Part shown: positions 54,166 to 63,252 of the stretch, piece after piece
Layout: each line of letters starts with the position of its first letter
How positions within the stretch are numbered: the stretch's first letter is position 1
Source: an uncultured Litoreibacter sp.
GTDB lineage: Bacteria; Pseudomonadota; Alphaproteobacteria; Rhodobacterales; Rhodobacteraceae
DNA length: 64,000 nt
Assembly (NCBI GenBank): GCA_947504205.1
Contig: CANNGL010000001.1
Span: forward strand, 620,001 to 684,000
Reading direction: 5' to 3'
Notes under the pieces: generated by a model
What the model was told of the DNA's origin: nothing
The model's database searches: none
What the model saw: the letters and a program-made list of their open reading frames with translations, nothing else
Translations under genes and position numbers: made by a program

Positions 54166-54660
54166 TTACTGAAGCTTGGCGACGATGTTCTCGGCAAATG
54201 CCTCTATCATGCCGTTGTAGTATTCCTTGTCGCTCATAGACACGGTCACGACTGCACCGTCAGTTGTCGGGAAGAAATTCAGAGCTTGGTCATAGCTTAC
54301 CGTCAGCTCGTAGAATTCGCGCTCGGACTGATCCTGCAGGTTCAATATCGACACCTGACCAACGAGGGTCGTGTCTTCGATGCCAAAGTTCTCCTGAAAG
54401 GCACTGGCCAGCGAAAGCTCATTGATATCGACGCTTATCGACGCGCCACCCGTTTCAACGATTTGATCCGTAATGCGAGAAACGATTGCGGTCTCCAGAT
54501 CGTCTGCAATGTCAGTCCAGTACTGTGCCGCACGTTCATTTCCGATCGCGTCTAGGTCTGCGGTGACTTCGACTGATCTAATCTCTGTTTCAGCCAATGC
54601 CGCGCCTCCAAGGGCGATTGCAGAAGTCATCATGCCAGTTAGAATAGCTATACGTGTCAT
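54166..54660 (-). CDS. Secreted protein of unknown function
   Basis: This 164-residue protein has a signal peptide (1-24, GAALAET). A mature alpha/beta domain follows with DLDAIGNERAAQYWTDIADDLETAI, VSRITDQIVETGGASISVDINELSL and the closing MIEAFAENIVAKLQ. The alternation suggests a small periplasmic or outer-membrane-associated domain of the lipoprotein-assembly kind, but no family is recognised. ATG 54660 gives the signal peptide; the 53 upstream codons look non-native. Own terminator follows. Confidence 0.65.
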   Translation of the reverse strand: MTRIAILTGMMTSAIALGGAALAETEIRSVEVTADLDAIGNERAAQYWTDIADDLETAIVSRITDQIVETGGASISVDINELSLASAFQENFGIEDTTLVGQVSILNLQDQSEREFYELTVSYDQALNFFPTTDGAVVTVSMSDKEYYNGMIEAFAENIVAKLQ

Positions 54661-55187
54661 GTTCTTTCTCCTTTGACTCAAGTGGCAGCGCGTCGCCGCC
54701 ATCATGTGTCGAGGTAACAATCTGTGCTCGGTACAAGTTCCGCCGATTTCGTCTTGAACCCCACTTGGGGCGGCTGCCGGCAAGCTGAAAAGCGAAGAAG
54801 GCGCATTCGTGAGCGACACATCATCCGCCGGGATATTGCTTAGATATCCAGGTTGGTTTCTTCATCTGACATTCAGCGGATATGAATTTGAAATAACTAT
54901 ATTATTTGTTGTTGGAGACCGATTTCCAGGCAAGCAAACCAAGGGCGGTGTAAAGCAAGCTTCTCGTTAGCTTTGAACAGAGGGCACCGCGGCTTCAGCC
55001 ATTTTTCGCCATCCCGCGTTGACGTCGGGTAACGTGAACACGTTCTCAAGAACATGACCGAATGTACAAGTTCAACAATCTGAGAAATAGCGCATATATG
55101 CGGTCCACTGCGCCAGGCGTTGTGTGGTTGGGTAGGTGACGCCACTTCTGACTCAGCTTGACCCCAGGCAAAGCTTGGGCTGCCCCG
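54661..55187. other. Intergenic stretch with one coding-like remnant
   Basis: A minus-strand frame at 54967-55071 (34 codons, no ATG) contains FGHVLENVFTLPDVNAGWRK, which reads like the end of a real protein. No family was recognised. The rest shows nothing beyond the leader of the 54166 gene. Confidence 0.35.
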
Positions 55188-55670
55188 TTAGTAATCGTCG
55201 CCCGCGTATCGATTTGGTTGCCCCTTGGCATCTGAGGAGCCGATGAAATCTGCCCAGTCGTCTCCGGGCCGCCAAATGCTTTCCATATTCGCAAGCGCAT
55301 ATTCTACCGATGCTTCAGGGTTGGACTTAGCATATCTATAGAAAAAGGCGCTGACTCTCGCATTGTAGATGCAATGCACATGAATTGTTGACGAGCGAAG
55401 GTCGTCGATCACTTGCTTGAAATCATTATAATTTTCATCGGTCGGATTGTCGAATTCTACTGGGATATAGACATACTCCATACCGAGCGACGTAACGGTC
55501 CCAGCCTCATCATCCAGCGCGCCCTTATTACTATGTGGACCGAGGTTGACCACGTGGGTCACACCCAAACGTTTAATTTCGGCGAGTTGGTCTTCGCTTG
55601 GTTGCCCCGAAGTTGTGATCCGGCTGTTGATCCGCCGCCAATTCAAGATGTCAGATAGATCGGAGATCAT
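55188..55670 (-). CDS. DUF442/dual-specificity-phosphatase-like protein
   Basis: This 160-residue protein begins INSRITTSGQPSEDQL, has LGVTHVVNLGPHSN and then the loop VHCIYNARVSAFFYRY. This is the layout of the DUF442 (BLH-like) branch of the cysteine-phosphatase fold. The loop has four residues between Cys and Arg instead of the CX5R of active phosphatases, so catalysis by the normal mechanism is doubtful. ATG 55670 is chosen over a GTG three codons upstream. It stands alone. Confidence 0.75.
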   Translation of the reverse strand: MISDLSDILNWRRINSRITTSGQPSEDQLAEIKRLGVTHVVNLGPHSNKGALDDEAGTVTSLGMEYVYIPVEFDNPTDENYNDFKQVIDDLRSSTIHVHCIYNARVSAFFYRYAKSNPEASVEYALANMESIWRPGDDWADFIGSSDAKGQPNRYAGDDY

Positions 55671-55685
55671 GGTGCGCACCTTCGC

Positions 55686-55970
55686 TTTGGTGATAAAGGT
55701 ATAGAGGTATCTCTGTTTCGCAAGGTTTGCGATACTTGGATTACGGAGATCTTATCTCTGCGATCGGTTTCAAGATATACGCAGGCGCTGCGATTTTTTG
55801 AAATCGTGCGAGAAAACATCTCGAAACCCACACACAAGCGGTGCTTCCGCGGTTACATTCCCTTGGACTTGGGAGGCATCGATGCAGCCATCGAAATCCT
55901 TGCGCAAAAACAGTTTGCGTTTGCTGCCCAGCCTAAGGTCCATGACAACGCTTATGTTGAGCGCCGCTGA
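55686..55970 (+). pseudogene. Coding-like frame without start codon
   Basis: The plus-strand frame is open from 55659 to TGA 55968-55970 without an ATG. Its end reads like protein (RCFRGYIPLDLGGIDAAIEI, then FAFAAQPKVHDNAYVERR). A GTG at 55806 would give 54 residues. It is probably the decayed end of a gene whose front is lost; no family was recognised. Confidence 0.3.
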
Positions 55971-56001
55971 AAAAACTCTCGACTGCTAGTAACCGCGAGA
56001 G
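55970..56001 (-). terminator. Rho-independent terminator of the ghrA-type gene
   Basis: CTCTCG (55976-55981) pairs with CGAGAG (55996-56001). On the minus strand the hairpin is followed by TTTTTT. The stem includes the last codons and stop of the gene. Confidence 0.7.
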
Positions 56002-56915
56002 ATGTATGTAAGTGCGTCCGGGGTGTGTCCGGCCTCGAGCTTTCGGATGTTGGCAGCGATGACTTTTCCACCAGAGACAGGATCGATCAGGGAAGCTGTG
56101 TGGGGGGTGACCAAAACCCTCGGATGGGTCCAAAAAGGATGGTCGGACGGCAGCGGTTCAGTGTTGAACACATCAAGCGTGGCGTAAGATATCTGGCCTT
56201 TGCCAAGCGCCGCCAACAGATCATCCTCAATCAAATGCGCGCCCCGCGCCGCATTAATCAAAGATGCACCCTTCGGGAGTTGTTCCAGGATAGGCTTGGA
56301 AAGAAAGCCCTTCGTCTCAGGCGTTAAAGGCAGCAAGCAGATCAGGATTTCGCTTTGAGCCAAAAACCGGTTCAAACCACTTTCGTTGAATCCGGTCACC
56401 CCGTCTGGTGCTGCTCCGCTGCGTGACCACCCAGCAACATCAAAGCCGAGTGCAGTCAGAGTGCGAGCCACATGACATCCGAGATGGCCCAATCCGAGGA
56501 TTCCCACCTTGCGATCTGGCGCGGTTGGCGTGACGATCTGATGCCATGCTTTTCTGGTTTGGGCCTTTTGAAGCTCTGGCAATTGCCGATGCAATCGCAG
56601 GACGTGCAAGGCCACATACTCACACATGCGCTGCGTCATGTCTGGCCCGATGGTTTTGATCACTGGAACAGACGCCGGATATTGTGGATCGGCCGCGATG
56701 TGATCAATCCCGGCTCCAATGGATATGGTGGCCTTCAGATTGGGAAAGCTGGCGAGCAACCCTTCAGGCGGTTTCCAGACAACGGCATAGCGAACCGTCT
56801 GAGGGTCTGAGATTTCGGCAGCGTTGTTGATATGGTGATCGGGCAGCAGTTCGCGCAAATGGTCACGCCACCAAACAAGCTTTTCCGGATCGGGGAGTGT
56901 TACCGCGATCGTCAT
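55986..56915 (-). CDS. ghrA: Glyoxylate/hydroxypyruvate reductase A type 2-hydroxyacid dehydrogenase
   Basis: This 309-residue D-2-hydroxyacid dehydrogenase has the NAD(P) motif GILGLGHLG (about 139-147), an active-site Arg in INAARGAHL, Glu in FNTEPLP and His in VTPHTAS. The layout matches E. coli GhrA, which reduces glyoxylate and hydroxypyruvate. It overlaps the upstream gamma-glutamyltransferase gene by 4 bp and ends in its own terminator. The real substrate may be another 2-ketoacid. Confidence 0.88.
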   Translation of the reverse strand: MTIAVTLPDPEKLVWWRDHLRELLPDHHINNAAEISDPQTVRYAVVWKPPEGLLASFPNLKATISIGAGIDHIAADPQYPASVPVIKTIGPDMTQRMCEYVALHVLRLHRQLPELQKAQTRKAWHQIVTPTAPDRKVGILGLGHLGCHVARTLTALGFDVAGWSRSGAAPDGVTGFNESGLNRFLAQSEILICLLPLTPETKGFLSKPILEQLPKGASLINAARGAHLIEDDLLAALGKGQISYATLDVFNTEPLPSDHPFWTHPRVLVTPHTASLIDPVSGGKVIAANIRKLEAGHTPDALTYISRGY

Positions 56916-58504
56916 GCTCGTACACTTTCATCAGTCTTTGGCATGTTCTGAATTGAAAACCGTGCTGGGCCACTGGAGCCACCAGTTGGCTGAGACGGGT
57001 CATTGAGACCGGCCCATTCGCCGCCTTGTTCGGCAACTGCCGAGACGCAGGCATAGAGTTTGGGAAAGACCAAGCGCTGTGCAACCTCCAGATCGTGCGC
57101 CTGCGCCAATGCGTTCAGAACTTCCCGCCCTAGTGCGGGGTCAGCCCGAACAGAGGCGCGGTCAGATGCATCGAGCCGAGGGTGGTTCATCGCCTCTTCA
57201 AGAGACAGTCCGAAATCCAGCATCAGAGCCGTGACTTGGGCCACTGCCGGCATAATGTGATTACCACCGGACGCGCCGATGGCAAACGCGGCTTTGTCTT
57301 TCCGCGTGACAACCGTCGGGCACATGTTGGAGGCGTTGATGCGCTTGCTCGGTGCCATCGAGGTCGGCCAGTCGGGGCGGGGGTCAAAATAGCTGACCGC
57401 GTTATTCATCAGAAGACCGGTGCGTGGCAATGTGACGCCTGATCCAAAGCGATTGAGCAATGTGTGGGTCAAGGCAACCATGTTACCGTCTTTGTCAGAT
57501 GTTGACAGATGCGAGGTGCAACTGCCCTGTTCTGTCGCCCGCCCAATGCGGACGTTGTGGGCGCGGAATGCCGCGTTCAGGCCATTGGCATAGTGTATCC
57601 ATGTTTCAGGCGTAGGTTTGTCGGGTGGGTGCTGGATGTGTTTGGCGCTATAGGCCAGGAAATCACGCAGGCGCGTTCCGCCGCTGACATCGCCCATCAC
57701 ATGAACCGTGGCGCCTCGATGTTCGCAACCGTGGGCGGGTGCCTCCACGACCTGATATGCTGCCAAGTCTTCGGCCGATATTAACGAGCCTCCGTCCTTC
57801 AAGTCCACAGCGATGTCTTTCGCAAGCGGCCCCTTGTAAAAGCTCTCCGCGCCGCCTGCTGCGAAGCGGCTTAGCGTATCTGCTAGTCCACCAATCACCA
57901 TGGGTGTTTCAGGGGCAAGCGGGTGACCGCCCGGCAGGTATATCTCACGGGAGATGTGATCATCGGCAATGACAGAACTGGCCAGCGCGATTTGCAATGT
58001 GGTCACCCAGTTGGCGGCAACGCCTTGACGAGCCAGGCCAATCGCGGGTGCCGCGACGGTGGGTAATGAAAGGCACCCCCAATTGCGGAGAGCATGGTCA
58101 AAACCGGCGGCGGCGCCAGGGATAGTGACCGAGGCATAGCCTTCGATGTTGGCGTTGTTTCGCACCGTCGGAAACCCCATCAGCGTTTCTGGCAGGTCAG
58201 GATCGACGGGGTAATTAGAAAAGGATGTCGCAGACGCGAGAACACCTTGGAAGTCGAGGGTAACAGCGCGCTTTTCTGCCGCGAGCCAGACAACCATCAA
58301 ACCACTGCCGCCCAAGCCGCACATCCAGGGCTCTACAGCGCCCAGCGCAAGTGCCGTTGCGATTGCCGCATCGATTGCGTTGCCGCCTCGTTCCAACATC
58401 GATGCGCCCGCACGCGCGGCAAGAATGTGTTGGGCCGTTACCATGCCATCGGGGTCGATTACCGATGATTTGGAGACTGTCCAGTGTTCCGTGTCATCGT
58501 TCAT
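56912..58504 (-). CDS. Gamma-glutamyltransferase family protein
   Basis: This 530-residue Ntn-hydrolase precursor shows the nucleophile Thr in EQGSCTSHLSTSDKDGNMVALT (near 343), followed by SGVTLPRTGLLMNN and the GASGGNHIMPAV motif near 440. Autocleavage before that Thr would give the two subunits. No clear signal peptide is seen, so it may be cytoplasmic, unlike E. coli Ggt. It is coupled to ghrA by a 4-bp overlap, suggesting a catabolic pair acting on a gamma-glutamyl or related amide compound. Confidence 0.87.
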   Translation of the reverse strand: MNDDTEHWTVSKSSVIDPDGMVTAQHILAARAGASMLERGGNAIDAAIATALALGAVEPWMCGLGGSGLMVVWLAAEKRAVTLDFQGVLASATSFSNYPVDPDLPETLMGFPTVRNNANIEGYASVTIPGAAAGFDHALRNWGCLSLPTVAAPAIGLARQGVAANWVTTLQIALASSVIADDHISREIYLPGGHPLAPETPMVIGGLADTLSRFAAGGAESFYKGPLAKDIAVDLKDGGSLISAEDLAAYQVVEAPAHGCEHRGATVHVMGDVSGGTRLRDFLAYSAKHIQHPPDKPTPETWIHYANGLNAAFRAHNVRIGRATEQGSCTSHLSTSDKDGNMVALTHTLLNRFGSGVTLPRTGLLMNNAVSYFDPRPDWPTSMAPSKRINASNMCPTVVTRKDKAAFAIGASGGNHIMPAVAQVTALMLDFGLSLEEAMNHPRLDASDRASVRADPALGREVLNALAQAHDLEVAQRLVFPKLYACVSAVAEQGGEWAGLNDPSQPTGGSSGPARFSIQNMPKTDESVRA

Positions 58505-58532
58505 CTCAAGTTCCCCGGGCTGTGAAACGCCG

Positions 58533-59102
58533 CTACCTCAGACCGTTTTTCGCAATGTATACTGCAAGATCAAGGATCACCTGTCCGCGTGCGGCAGCGA
58601 TGGCCTGTGGACCTCCCGCCGGATCGAAAGGGGCAACGAGTTCGAACAAGCCTGAGCGCTCGCGCCCGCCACTGGCAACGCTCACAAAGTACTGCCCCGA
58701 CGCTCTGAACTGCCCGTCTGCACCCGCAAGAAGGCTTTCAAATCTGACGTCGAGACGTGCATCGGGGAAGGATTCGAATGGCCAGGGTTCAGACGCTATC
58801 CGCGCGCCAGAGAGACTGGCCAGATTACGTGTCAGCTCCAATGCTACCGCGCGTTCCGGACTGTCGGCCCAGAGAACCGAAGTGTCGGTGATCAGCTTGC
58901 CATCCGCATCTTCAATCGCGATCTCATTCGCACCTGCATAAGTGGGCAGGGACACATCACGGACCTCCACCGAGCGGAAGGCGATGCGCTGTGTTTGCTC
59001 GATTGCCGGGGGCGTAACGGGATAAAGAACCGGTGTGCCTCCGCACGCTGTCAAAGACAAAACCGCGCCACAAGAGAGTAGCTTGAAGATGTTCATGTTC
59101 AT
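58533..59102 (-). CDS. pqiC: PqiC-like outer-membrane lipoprotein
   Basis: This 189-residue protein has a lipoprotein signal (SLTACGG, Cys20) and an ABC-type transport auxiliary lipoprotein fold (DUF330/PqiC type). Markers are YPVTPPAIEQTQRIAFRSVEVRDVSLPTYAG-like N-terminal strands (32-60) and ALELTRNLASLSGARI. In E. coli, PqiC docks the PqiB tube to the outer membrane. It overlaps pqiB by 4 bp and is the last gene of the operon. Confidence 0.85.
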   Translation of the reverse strand: MNMNIFKLLSCGAVLSLTACGGTPVLYPVTPPAIEQTQRIAFRSVEVRDVSLPTYAGANEIAIEDADGKLITDTSVLWADSPERAVALELTRNLASLSGARIASEPWPFESFPDARLDVRFESLLAGADGQFRASGQYFVSVASGGRERSGLFELVAPFDPAGGPQAIAAARGQVILDLAVYIAKNGLR

Positions 59103-61183
59103 CGTCCCCGAATAAGTGTGCTTGGGTTGCGTTCCAACATGCGTGCCAGCGACGCCATGGCATCGGCTGCTTTCGAGATGTCGCGCAGGGCGCTCTGTGC
59201 CTCTCGGCTCAAAACGTCGCCTTTGTTGTAGCCAGCGATTGTCCGGTTGGCCTGATCCAGCACCTCGCGGGCGCGTTTAATCAATGCCGGCAAGTCCTCG
59301 GTGGATGTTGCTACGGCATCTGCCGCCTTCCGGGTCGATGCCAGCGTGGCGTTGACGTTTTCAACAGCCCCGCCTTCGCGCAGTTCACGCAAGGTTGCAT
59401 TGATCTCGTTCAAGGCTGCGCCGAGGTCTTCGGGCAATTGGCGTGCCGCATCGGTGCCAAGAATAGCCTCGGCAGAGGCCGTGAGGGCCGTCAGACGGGT
59501 GGTCAGGTCTTCCAGTGGCAAACTCTCAGCTTTCTCTGCAACCGCCTGAATTTGCGCCATCAGGGCAGGGACCCCTTCGACGGAAGCGGTCACACCGTCC
59601 GCGGCGTTCGCGGCGGCTGCGACGGCGGCAACGAGTTGCGCTGCAAATTTGTCTTTTTCGAGCTCCGCCAACAAGGCGTCAAACCGCTCAAGGGTGTTGT
59701 TCAGGGTGCCTGGGATCGCTTTTACGTCCTCTGATGCCACGACCTGACGCAACTCATCCAGCAGGCTGCGCACAACCTCTGGTGTCTCGCGCAGGTTCTC
59801 GTCGGTGACAAAAGCTTGGGCGCCATTGAGAAATTGGATGGCACTCTCAAGGAGTTCTTCGATGGGCAACGTGTTGATACGCGCGACGACACCCTCAACG
59901 GTTGATGTGACATCTGTGATCTTGCTTTCGGTGGTCGGGATAGCAGGGATAATCCCTTCGCCGGTTTCAATCGTTATGGCTTCGTCGCTCTCAACCTCGA
60001 CCAATTCAATCTTCAATCCACCTGCGATCAGTCCCGCTGATGCAAGGCGCGCCCGCAAACCATCTTGGATACGCTGCGTCAAGAACTGCAGCGCAGCCTC
60101 CGCCGTGGCGTTTTCCTGCAAGCCAAGCCGAGACGGTTGAATATGCAGAAGTGCATTCATCCGCACACGCTGATTGCCTAGCTCATCTGGCTCGATGACA
60201 CCGGACAGTCCCTGAACCCGGCCGATCCGCAGTCCATTCAGCTCCACGGGGGCATCCACAGCCAACCCTGAGACGTTTTCTTCAAACACCACACGCATTT
60301 CCAGAGGCTCGGTTTGCGAGACATTGAAAAGACTGTTGCGTGCCGATGTTTCGTCGGTGAACACCTCGAAAACATTGCCATAAGTTACCGGCGCACCACT
60401 GCTGACGAACGTGTCAAAGGTCAGGCCGCCGCCCAACAAGGTCGCGATCGAGGAGAAGTCAATTTCCGCGCCGCCAGGGCCCACTGAGAACGTAAACCCT
60501 GAAGTGTCCCAAAATCTGGTTGTCGCAGAAATCAGGCGACTGTGGGGGTGATAGATAATCGCTTCGGCGATTGCGAAGTTACCCTGCTGCGATATTTGAG
60601 CTTTGCCAACGCGCCCGACCTCGATGCCTCTGAATGTAATCGGGCTGTTGTCGGTCAAAGTCCCTCCGGTTGTTGTGCGCAACGTGATCTCAAGGCCTTC
60701 TTTGCCATATCTGAACAGAGGCGTATCCTTGAGCCCTTTGAACCGCGACGCAGGCGCTCCAATTTCGCCGTCCCATGCTCCTTCGATGTAGACACCTGAC
60801 AAAACTGTATCGAGACCGCTGACACCTTGTGCTGTCAGCTCAGGTTGAACGACCCAGAAATTTGAACCCACGTCGATATAAGGCGCAACCTCTTTGTCTA
60901 TCCGGACATAGGCCACGACCCCTGACAGCCCCTGAGCGAACCTTACATCTTCAACAATGCCCACCGTCACATCGCGGTAACGCAATTCAGTTTCTCGTTT
61001 GGCGATGCCCGCACCGTTTTCAAACTCTATCGCGATCAAGGGGCCGCGTTCGTTGTAGGTTTGCCACGCAACAGCCAAAGCGATTGCTAGCGCCAGAGCA
61101 GGGATCAGCCAAACGAATGATACGTTCGAGAAAAACGATTTGCGTGCGGGTTCGATCGTCACCGGTGTCGGAGCTTTGGTCAT
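59099..61183 (-). CDS. pqiB: PqiB-like MCE domain protein
   Basis: This 694-residue protein has an N-terminal membrane anchor (FVWLIPALALAIALAVAW, 23-40) and three MCE/MlaD domains (about 45-145, 160-270, 290-405). A long Ala/Leu-rich helical region (about 430-690) follows. PqiB hexamers form a tube across the periplasm for lipid transfer. The helical tail is longer than in E. coli PqiB (546 residues as recalled) and ends ARMLERNPSTLIRGR. It overlaps both neighbours by 4 bp. Confidence 0.9.
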   Translation of the reverse strand: MTKAPTPVTIEPARKSFFSNVSFVWLIPALALAIALAVAWQTYNERGPLIAIEFENGAGIAKRETELRYRDVTVGIVEDVRFAQGLSGVVAYVRIDKEVAPYIDVGSNFWVVQPELTAQGVSGLDTVLSGVYIEGAWDGEIGAPASRFKGLKDTPLFRYGKEGLEITLRTTTGGTLTDNSPITFRGIEVGRVGKAQISQQGNFAIAEAIIYHPHSRLISATTRFWDTSGFTFSVGPGGAEIDFSSIATLLGGGLTFDTFVSSGAPVTYGNVFEVFTDETSARNSLFNVSQTEPLEMRVVFEENVSGLAVDAPVELNGLRIGRVQGLSGVIEPDELGNQRVRMNALLHIQPSRLGLQENATAEAALQFLTQRIQDGLRARLASAGLIAGGLKIELVEVESDEAITIETGEGIIPAIPTTESKITDVTSTVEGVVARINTLPIEELLESAIQFLNGAQAFVTDENLRETPEVVRSLLDELRQVVASEDVKAIPGTLNNTLERFDALLAELEKDKFAAQLVAAVAAAANAADGVTASVEGVPALMAQIQAVAEKAESLPLEDLTTRLTALTASAEAILGTDAARQLPEDLGAALNEINATLRELREGGAVENVNATLASTRKAADAVATSTEDLPALIKRAREVLDQANRTIAGYNKGDVLSREAQSALRDISKAADAMASLARMLERNPSTLIRGR

Positions 61184-61827
61184 TGTGTATCGCTCCGTTG
61201 TCGCCGCGTTTGCAGATCCCAGATCATGCGGCTGTCAAAGGCTTGCGCCGACAGCATCGTGAAGATGACGGACAGTGCAAAAAACAGGCTGGCTCGGCCC
61301 GGATTGACTGCCGCAAGTGCATTTAATTGAACGAGCGACGACATAATCGCAACTACAAAGATGTCGATCATGGACCAGCGTCCAATGTATTCGACCACTT
61401 CATACAGGATCTGGCGATGCTGCTTTGAGACGGTGGACGGGCGTTTTACCGAGATTGCCAAAAATGCGATGGCAATGAATTTGCCTAACGGAATGACGAC
61501 GCTTGCAATCAAGATTATCAGCGCCACCCCGATGGACCCATGGTGTATCAGCTCCACCGCTCCCCCCACGATGGTGTCCTCTTGCACGCTAAGCAATGTT
61601 CGTGTTTGCAGCATCGGATATACGTTGGCGGGCACGTAACACATCAGACCTATCAGCCAGAGCGCCCAGACCCGTTGCAGGCTAAGGGCATCGCGGGCTA
61701 CGATTTTGCTGCCACACCGCGCGCAATCGGACGTGCCTGCTGGCCAAACTTGCGTGCAGCGCGTGCACGCCACCACGCCCAGTTCGCGGGCGCTTATGAT
61801 GTCTGGGTTTTGTCCAGCGATTTCCAT
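61180..61827 (-). CDS. pqiA: PqiA-like membrane protein, second half
   Basis: This roughly 215-residue protein has a rubredoxin-like Cys4 site (ACTRCTQVWPAGTSDCARCG) and a four-helix PqiA domain with VPANVYPMLQTRTL, HHGSIGVALIILIASVVIPLGK and the YIGRWSMIDIFVV motif. E. coli PqiA carries two such units in one chain; here they are separate genes. The start may be 61827 or 61836; either overlaps the upstream gene by 34-43 bp. It overlaps pqiB by 4 bp. Confidence 0.88.
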   Translation of the reverse strand: MEIAGQNPDIISARELGVVACTRCTQVWPAGTSDCARCGSKIVARDALSLQRVWALWLIGLMCYVPANVYPMLQTRTLLSVQEDTIVGGAVELIHHGSIGVALIILIASVVIPLGKFIAIAFLAISVKRPSTVSKQHRQILYEVVEYIGRWSMIDIFVVAIMSSLVQLNALAAVNPGRASLFFALSVIFTMLSAQAFDSRMIWDLQTRRQRSDTQ

Positions 61828-62429
61828 ACCGACCACCTACACAGAAAGTTATCCTGGGCGACAACAAGAACGACAAGGCCCGCGAACATCCAGAATGCCG
61901 GGCCAAATGCCACGTCCGCAAGGTCGCTGATCTTAACCAATGCCACAGCGCAACCTAGGGCGAAAATCTCTGCCATCGACCACGGCCTGAGCGCTTCTGA
62001 CAGACGAAAGGCTTGAGTGGCGCGACGCGCGGGCGGGCGATCGAGAACAATGGGGACAAGCACATAAACCGTCAGCAATACCCGTGCCAAAGGAACAAAG
62101 ATGATCAAAGCCGCTGTCAGCAATGCCAGCGCGAGCAGCGGGCCATCGCTAAACGCGAGTGCCGCGTCGAGGATCGAAACCGAGTTTGTGTTGCCCGCCG
62201 CGGTGATGGACAGAAACGGAAAGACGGTAGCAGCAATGATCAGAATTGTAATGGCAACCGAGATCGCGATGATCTGCAACCCGGCTTTGCGCCGTGGTGT
62301 AATGAGTACAGTTCCGCAGCGTGCGCATCTGGCCCGCTCACCAGCACTGGGACGCTTCAGCGTGTAAGCCGCATCGCAGTGCGTGCAAACAATCAACTGA
62401 TCGAGGGGAATCGGTGAGGCGTCGGGCAT
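61794..62429 (-). CDS. pqiA: PqiA-like membrane protein, first half
   Basis: This 211-residue protein has a Cys4 zinc-ribbon-like start (VCTHCDAAYTLKRPSAGERARCARCG) and four membrane segments of the PqiA domain, with VFPFLSITAAGNTNSVSILDA and the EALRPWSMAEIFALG motif. It is the first gene of the pqiA-pqiA-pqiB-pqiC operon. Both halves together equal one E. coli PqiA. The family is linked to membrane stress and lipid transport. Confidence 0.88.
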   Translation of the reverse strand: MPDASPIPLDQLIVCTHCDAAYTLKRPSAGERARCARCGTVLITPRRKAGLQIIAISVAITILIIAATVFPFLSITAAGNTNSVSILDAALAFSDGPLLALALLTAALIIFVPLARVLLTVYVLVPIVLDRPPARRATQAFRLSEALRPWSMAEIFALGCAVALVKISDLADVAFGPAFWMFAGLVVLVVAQDNFLCRWSVWKSLDKTQTS

Positions 62430-62528
62430 TCGTTTGATTAGCTGATTTTGGAACCGACCGCACCTGCTAGGCTGATCGTTAGTGGGCAGTCGCTTGGGCT
62501 TGGCCTACGCCAAGCAATCCACCGCGAC

Positions 62529-62550
62529 TTGACAAAATGATGCACAATTA
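62529..62550. promoter_or_regulatory. Repeated site, copy 1 (before the GntR gene)
   Basis: The 22-bp site starts TTGACA, has AATGAT in the middle and ends AATTA. It matches the site at 63253-63274 at 18 of 22 positions. It lies 37-58 bp before the GntR start and the TTGACA could be a -35 element, so either a shared promoter or an operator is possible. Confidence 0.55.
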
Positions 62551-62586
62551 TAGAAATATCCAATATTTTTGACATGACGAGGCGCA

Positions 62587-63252
62587 ATGCTGTTTGGTGG
62601 CAGGAAGCATGAGGACGACACAGTTGTGGCAGTGCTGTCCTCGGCTATCCGACGGGATATTTCCTTCGGCACTCTGCGACCGGATCAGAAACTCAAAATA
62701 GAAGCCTTGCGCCAATCCTATGGCGGTTCCAACCATTCGATGCGCGAAACGCTACGGGTCTTGACCGCGGAGGGTATGGTCGAGGCGACCAGCCAACGCG
62801 GGTTTCGTGTGACTTCCGCAACTGAGGATGACCTGCGGGACATCCTTTTCCTTCGATTGGAGACAGAAAAATTAGCGGCCAAGCGTGCCCTGGAATGGGG
62901 AGATGTTGCTTGGGAAAGTCAGGTGATTGCGGCACTTCATTCGCTCAGCCGTGCTGAGGCAGCGGTGCAATCGACACCCGATGACGCGACCGCTCTGGGA
63001 TGGGATGAAGCCTGCAGAGTTGTGACCGCAACGCTTATCTCTGCGTGTCGATCGCCGCGCCTGATTGAGGTCGCAGACAAGTTCTACAATCAATCGCGCA
63101 GGTTCCGTCTCGCGCTATTGCGCGAAGGGCGCATAGATTTTGCCGAGCGCACCAAGCGTCAGGAACGCTTGCGAAGCGCAGTGCTCGAACGTGACGAGGT
63201 CGCTCTGCTTGAAACGATGGACGAAGATATCCACGCTGATCTCGGTGCGTGA
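62587..63252 (+). CDS. GntR family regulator, FCD type
   Basis: This 221-residue regulator has winged helix ALRQSYGGSNHSMRETLRVLTAEGMVEATSQRGFRV (about 39-74) and an FCD domain that starts LRDILFLRLETEKLAAKRAL. It differs clearly from the two uronate-locus regulators in the recognition helix. The downstream binding-protein gene on the same strand is the likely target, and related sites lie before both genes. Confidence 0.88.
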   Translation: MLFGGRKHEDDTVVAVLSSAIRRDISFGTLRPDQKLKIEALRQSYGGSNHSMRETLRVLTAEGMVEATSQRGFRVTSATEDDLRDILFLRLETEKLAAKRALEWGDVAWESQVIAALHSLSRAEAAVQSTPDDATALGWDEACRVVTATLISACRSPRLIEVADKFYNQSRRFRLALLREGRIDFAERTKRQERLRSAVLERDEVALLETMDEDIHADLGA

